64,000 nt of DNA, from the NCBI GenBank assembly GCA_963975425.1, contig CAXBGS010000004.1:604972-668971 (forward strand), written 5' to 3'. Made by a program: the position numbers and the translations under genes. The notes under the pieces were generated by a model, which was given only the letters and a program-made list of their open reading frames with translations, did not search any database and was not told the DNA's origin. This document shows, piece after piece, positions 62,901 through 64,000 of the stretch. Within the stretch, counting starts at the first letter, position 1. Each line of letters starts with the position of its first letter. Source of the stretch: CAXBGS01 sp963975425. Its GTDB lineage: Bacteria > Planctomycetota > Planctomycetia > Pirellulales > Pirellulaceae.

Positions 62901-64000
62901 GTTCAGTGAGAACGTGGCACCAAGCGACATCTCGCTCAGCAATAGCAACGTCAACGAGAATACCGACACGACATCGGGGCTATCAATCGGTTTACTAACG
63001 GCGACGGACACTGACGCCGGCGAAACGTTCTCGTGGACAATTCTTGGTGGTACCGACGCGGCCAAGTTCAGCATCGGCGGATCGGCGTCAAACGAACTCA
63101 TCCTGACCGACGGGATGCTCGACTATGAAAACCAATCCAGCTATCAAGTCATCGTCCGCGTGACGGACGCCGGTGGAAACCACTTTCAAGAAACGCTGAC
63201 CGTCACGGTCGACAATGTCAATGAAGCGCCCACCGATATCACGCTGAGTAACAGCAACGTCAACGAAAACGCGGACGGTGCTGTGGTCGGAACCGTCGGC
63301 GTGGTCGATCCGGACAGCGGTGATACGCATACCTGGAGCGTCGACGATGTGCGATTCGAAATCGTCGGTGGACAGCTGAAACTGAAAGCCGGTCAAACAC
63401 TCGATCGAGAAACCGAACCGACCGTCAGCCTGACCATCACCGCCACCGATCAAGCCGGAAGCGGACTGGCCTACAACGAAGCCTTCACCGTCACGGTCGA
63501 CAACGTCAATGAAGTACCCACTGATATCACGCTGAGCAACAGCAACGTCAACGAAAATGCGGACGGCGCTGTGGTGGGAACTGTCGGCGTGGTCGATCCG
63601 GACAGCGGTGATACGCATACCTGGAGCGTCGACGATGTGCGATTCGAAATCGTCGGTGGACAGCTGAAACTGAAAGCCGGTCAAACACTCGACCGAGAAA
63701 CCGAACCGACCGTCAGCCTGACCATCACCGCCACTGATCAAGCCGGAAGCGGACTGTCCTACAACGAAGCCTTCACCGTCACGGTCGACAATGTCAATGA
63801 AGCGCCCACCGATATCACGCTGAGTAACAGCAACGTGAACGAGAATACTGATGGCGCTGTGGTGGGAACTGTCGGCGTGGTCGATCCGGACAGCGGTGAT
63901 ACGCATACCTGGAGCGTCGACGACGTCCGCTTCGAAATCGTCGGCGGACAGCTGAAACTGAAAGCCGGTCAAACACTCGATCGAGAAACCGAACCGACCG
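56911..64000 (+). CDS. Giant LEPR-XLL / DUF4347 / cadherin repeat exoprotein (partial, C-terminus outside window)
   Basis: An uninterrupted frame of at least 2363 codons. In order: a basic N-terminus with LEPRILFSA at 45-53, a planctomycete LEPR-XLL motif thought to mark giant secreted proteins. DUF4347 is at ~100-250 (EIVFVDGNVSDIQQLI, IHLVTHGTDGAV, ILFYGCDLA). A right-handed beta-helix with many N-x-I-x-G-N type turns spans ~275-730, and VVVWSS/VTWTSG repeats ~860-1235. A PKD-type domain is at ~1245-1340 with a second PKD-like block to ~1420. NHL-like propeller blades (FGPDGNLYVAS) cover ~1435-1690. Cadherin repeats start at ~2005 and continue to the end. No classical Sec signal is seen. 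It is likely an adhesin or cell-surface protein and lies divergent from a TolC/SecA-like operon, its probable exporter. Confidence 0.88.
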   Translation, partial: MRNRINQWWQQWLITSDEATTRARGALRRSFDQDAVQPPLQISGLEPRILFSATPIDPSMMPGSDEVATVMQVETETSASETDDLCIATLAEAAGPDQSVREIVFVDGNVSDIQQLISDLDTSGRNVEVFVLDSDRSGIDQISEILDSRVGVDSIHLVTHGTDGAVKLGNEWLTESNLASHAGAIASWHSSLTAEADILFYGCDLASSASGRGFVESISLLTGADVAASDDGTGSARLGGDWDLEYETGSIEVGVAFSIAMQNEWDGILDTFVVTNTASSGAGSLAQAILDANALVGIDTITFNISGTGVHTIAPSSSLTINDTVIIDATTDDSFAANSSRPAIILSGTSAGGGADGLVLTSSADGSTIRGLIIQDWGGDGIEIQAGSDNNVIAGNFIGRLNNDGTDSGAGTANGGNGIRVLGANNTIGGSTATDRNIISGNSSNGISIEGSSATGNNVQGNYIGTDLSGHSALGNTSQGVSITNGAASNTIGGVTTARGNLISGNNANGVLISNAGSINNVIQMNLIGVDVEGDDALGNAAAGVLINSNATNNLVGGAGTGNVIGGNQNGVQIYDGGTTNNTISGNFVGVDATATFTVGNTSQGIQIGGGAASNLIGGTTISEANIVGGNGTSGIELTNSGTNLNRIEGNFIGTNTAGTLDLGNVIHGIRIQNGAADNVVGGTNTNQANRIAFNGNSGINLFSGATDNAILGNAIYSNVGLGIDLNDDSVSMNDTNDADSGPNDQLNFPVVTSVAQNGSDLDINFAADLPAGTYRVEFFENASSDASGYGEGHTFLGAVTIITTGDTGSEIFSETLTGVTLTTGAAVSATATEDFGGGTYGSTSEFGYAYTAGSELASKNETVINETTDGTQETSAENVGSQDAVAVDGEGNYVVVWSSDQVGGDDGDGYGVLARLYDANGNALTSEFQVNQTTANDQQWARVARALDGTFVVTWTSGTAGNEDVYFRRFAADGSALTNELIANDTTTNTQKNSVVAIDRTTGEFVIAWQGEGPGDSSSIFFRRFNADGTSKDSADQLVNSAGAHSEQDPAIAMQTAGGFVVAWERGDSNKIYFQRFDGSGAKLGSETQIDNALASSVGLDIASDDDGNFTVVYRSETIITGIFARGFFANGTERFTHSNLAGGNAASASISMLGDGSHIVTWQKSGDGDGNGVYGRRYNADGSTNGSEFLVNYTTTGQQNQPSIAAIDIDNFVVVWFGEGAGDTSGVFAKQYGTGATVSAPPAVTLGGPYTIFEGDSLTLSGTTVVDPDGDTPSYAWDLDNDGNYGESSEPTTATPTIDWATLKSFGIDDDGTVYTIGVRVDDGNGGFTTATTTVTVLNAAPTLSISGSATAVNGTSYFLALGATDPGDDTISSWTINWGDGTIETIAGNPTAVSHIYAVTGLTHNITVSATDEDGTWHPNEMLVTSSVSNSMFRFAPVSGDFVESFGAGDVTAPSDSVIGPDGLLYVAGITSGDVERYDPVTGNRVDTFVTAGSGGLSGAGGLAFGPDGNLYVASFGTDSILRYDGTTGAFIDAFVSGSGGLDGPIGILFHSDGDLYVSSYNSNRIIRYDGATGAVIGDFVSAGSGGLVGPEFMAFGPDGNLYVASYDTDQVLRYDGSTGAFIDAFVSAGSGGLDGTSGVSFGPDGDLYVASVLSDEVLRYDGTTGAFIEAAASGNGLDGPRDSIFLPSVQVTVTAPPNGGRLWFSTNGGGDSTSLPSWGSATVVELGGTSLSFDTAGVPANTTSGDFTVAFEIDNFASGAQVNALHYVGTDLSIGGDTFAAFNLLAGDVLFSTDSGETLVSTNSLSADKEDVVVFRPDTPGDYSSGSFFLLLDDPASAEIMGITLVEQTTTLADVTLTAGTFLYTRSGGAEDSNVYTFIADDVGDGTTSGMSQLLIDGSDIGISDKVHGIELIESPMTVAGTDFTEGQLLLSIDGNSAVGDNSLAVTQHDIFLLDVTQTTLGSGTSSATATLLLDGSDVELSSGSEKIDAIAMFSENVAPSDISLSNSNVNENTDTTSGLSIGLLTATDTDAGETFSWTILGGTDAAKFSIGGSASNELILTDGMLDYENQSSYQVIVRVTDAGGNHFQETLTVTVDNVNEAPTDITLSNSNVNENADGAVVGTVGVVDPDSGDTHTWSVDDVRFEIVGGQLKLKAGQTLDRETEPTVSLTITATDQAGSGLAYNEAFTVTVDNVNEVPTDITLSNSNVNENADGAVVGTVGVVDPDSGDTHTWSVDDVRFEIVGGQLKLKAGQTLDRETEPTVSLTITATDQAGSGLSYNEAFTVTVDNVNEAPTDITLSNSNVNENTDGAVVGTVGVVDPDSGDTHTWSVDDVRFEIVGGQLKLKAGQTLDRETEPT
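63235..64000. repeat. 288-bp near-identical cadherin-type repeats (at least 2.6 copies)
   Basis: Two complete copies (63235-63522, 63523-63810) and a third cut by the window end. They differ at only about a dozen bases each, and few changes alter the protein. Each encodes a 96-residue cadherin-like unit with DITLSNSNVNEN, VVDPDSGDTHTWSVDD and AFTVTVDNVNE. A more diverged 309-bp copy precedes them at 62926. The high DNA identity points to recent duplication or gene conversion. Confidence 0.95.

Noticed and set aside
63088..63972. A long minus-strand open frame of 294 codons with repeated TGFQFQLSTDDFES-like units
   Set aside because: It is the antisense shadow of the 288-bp cadherin repeats; the plus strand encodes conserved cadherin motifs and is continuous with the giant protein.

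Overview
The window reads as chromosomal DNA of a planctomycete, most likely a Pirellulaceae member of the Rhodopirellula/Rubripirellula type. The signs are three formylglycine-type sulfatases, a DUF1501 and PSD1/DUF1549/DUF1553 cytochrome pair, a DUF1559 H-X9-DG pseudopilin-like protein, an ECF sigma factor coupled to a FecR/LamG membrane protein, and a giant exoprotein carrying an LEPR-XLL motif, DUF4347 and cadherin repeats. No rRNA, tRNA, insertion sequence, prophage or CRISPR array was seen. Short minisatellites lie between or inside genes at several places.

Layout. 1-2.3 kb: a signalling island with a minus-strand c-di-GMP-I (GEMM-I) riboswitch leading into a receiver-only response regulator, an Ala/Pro-rich protein and a CheW protein cut by the window edge; a PilZ protein faces away from it. 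2.4-6.2 kb: a PQQ/BamB-like beta-propeller protein, a Gfo/Idh/MocA oxidoreductase and a GT87-type membrane glycosyltransferase. 6.8-14.8 kb: an exopolysaccharide cluster (Wzz, Wzx-like flippase, Wzy/WaaL-like polymerase, GT2, sulfotransferase, GT39-like) with overlapping genes, suggesting a sulfated polymer. 15-21.9 kb: a UvrC-like GIY-YIG nuclease, pnp, rpsO, cysC and a SUKH-like protein. 22-31 kb: a LarA-like protein translationally coupled to a DUF1570/LRR protein, two sulfatases, a small gene interrupted by an 8-bp repeat, a small lipoprotein and a DUF1559 protein. 31-41.6 kb: sigma factor with FecR/LamG protein, a YeiH-type exporter with a small membrane protein, and a sulfatase-DUF1501-PSD1 cluster.

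41.9-64 kb looks devoted to the envelope and secretion. A DUF374 acyltransferase is followed by a compact PilM/N fusion - PilO - secretin operon. Convergent to it is a tightly packed five-gene minus-strand operon: TolC-like, SecA-like ATPase lacking the SecA C-terminal third, two HlyD-type adaptors, and an M50 metalloprotease fused to a HlyD domain. Divergent from that operon starts a giant repeat protein that runs off the window end. The operon has adaptors and an outer membrane channel but no ABC or RND pump. I infer that it is a planctomycete secretion machine in which the SecA-like protein and the M50/HlyD fusion stand in for the inner-membrane transporter, with the giant LEPR-XLL protein as the likely cargo. 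This is the best candidate for an undescribed system here.

Limits: all assignments rest on reading motifs and gene order by eye; no database search was possible. Starts were set from overlaps and Shine-Dalgarno-like sequences where these exist, and are otherwise uncertain.
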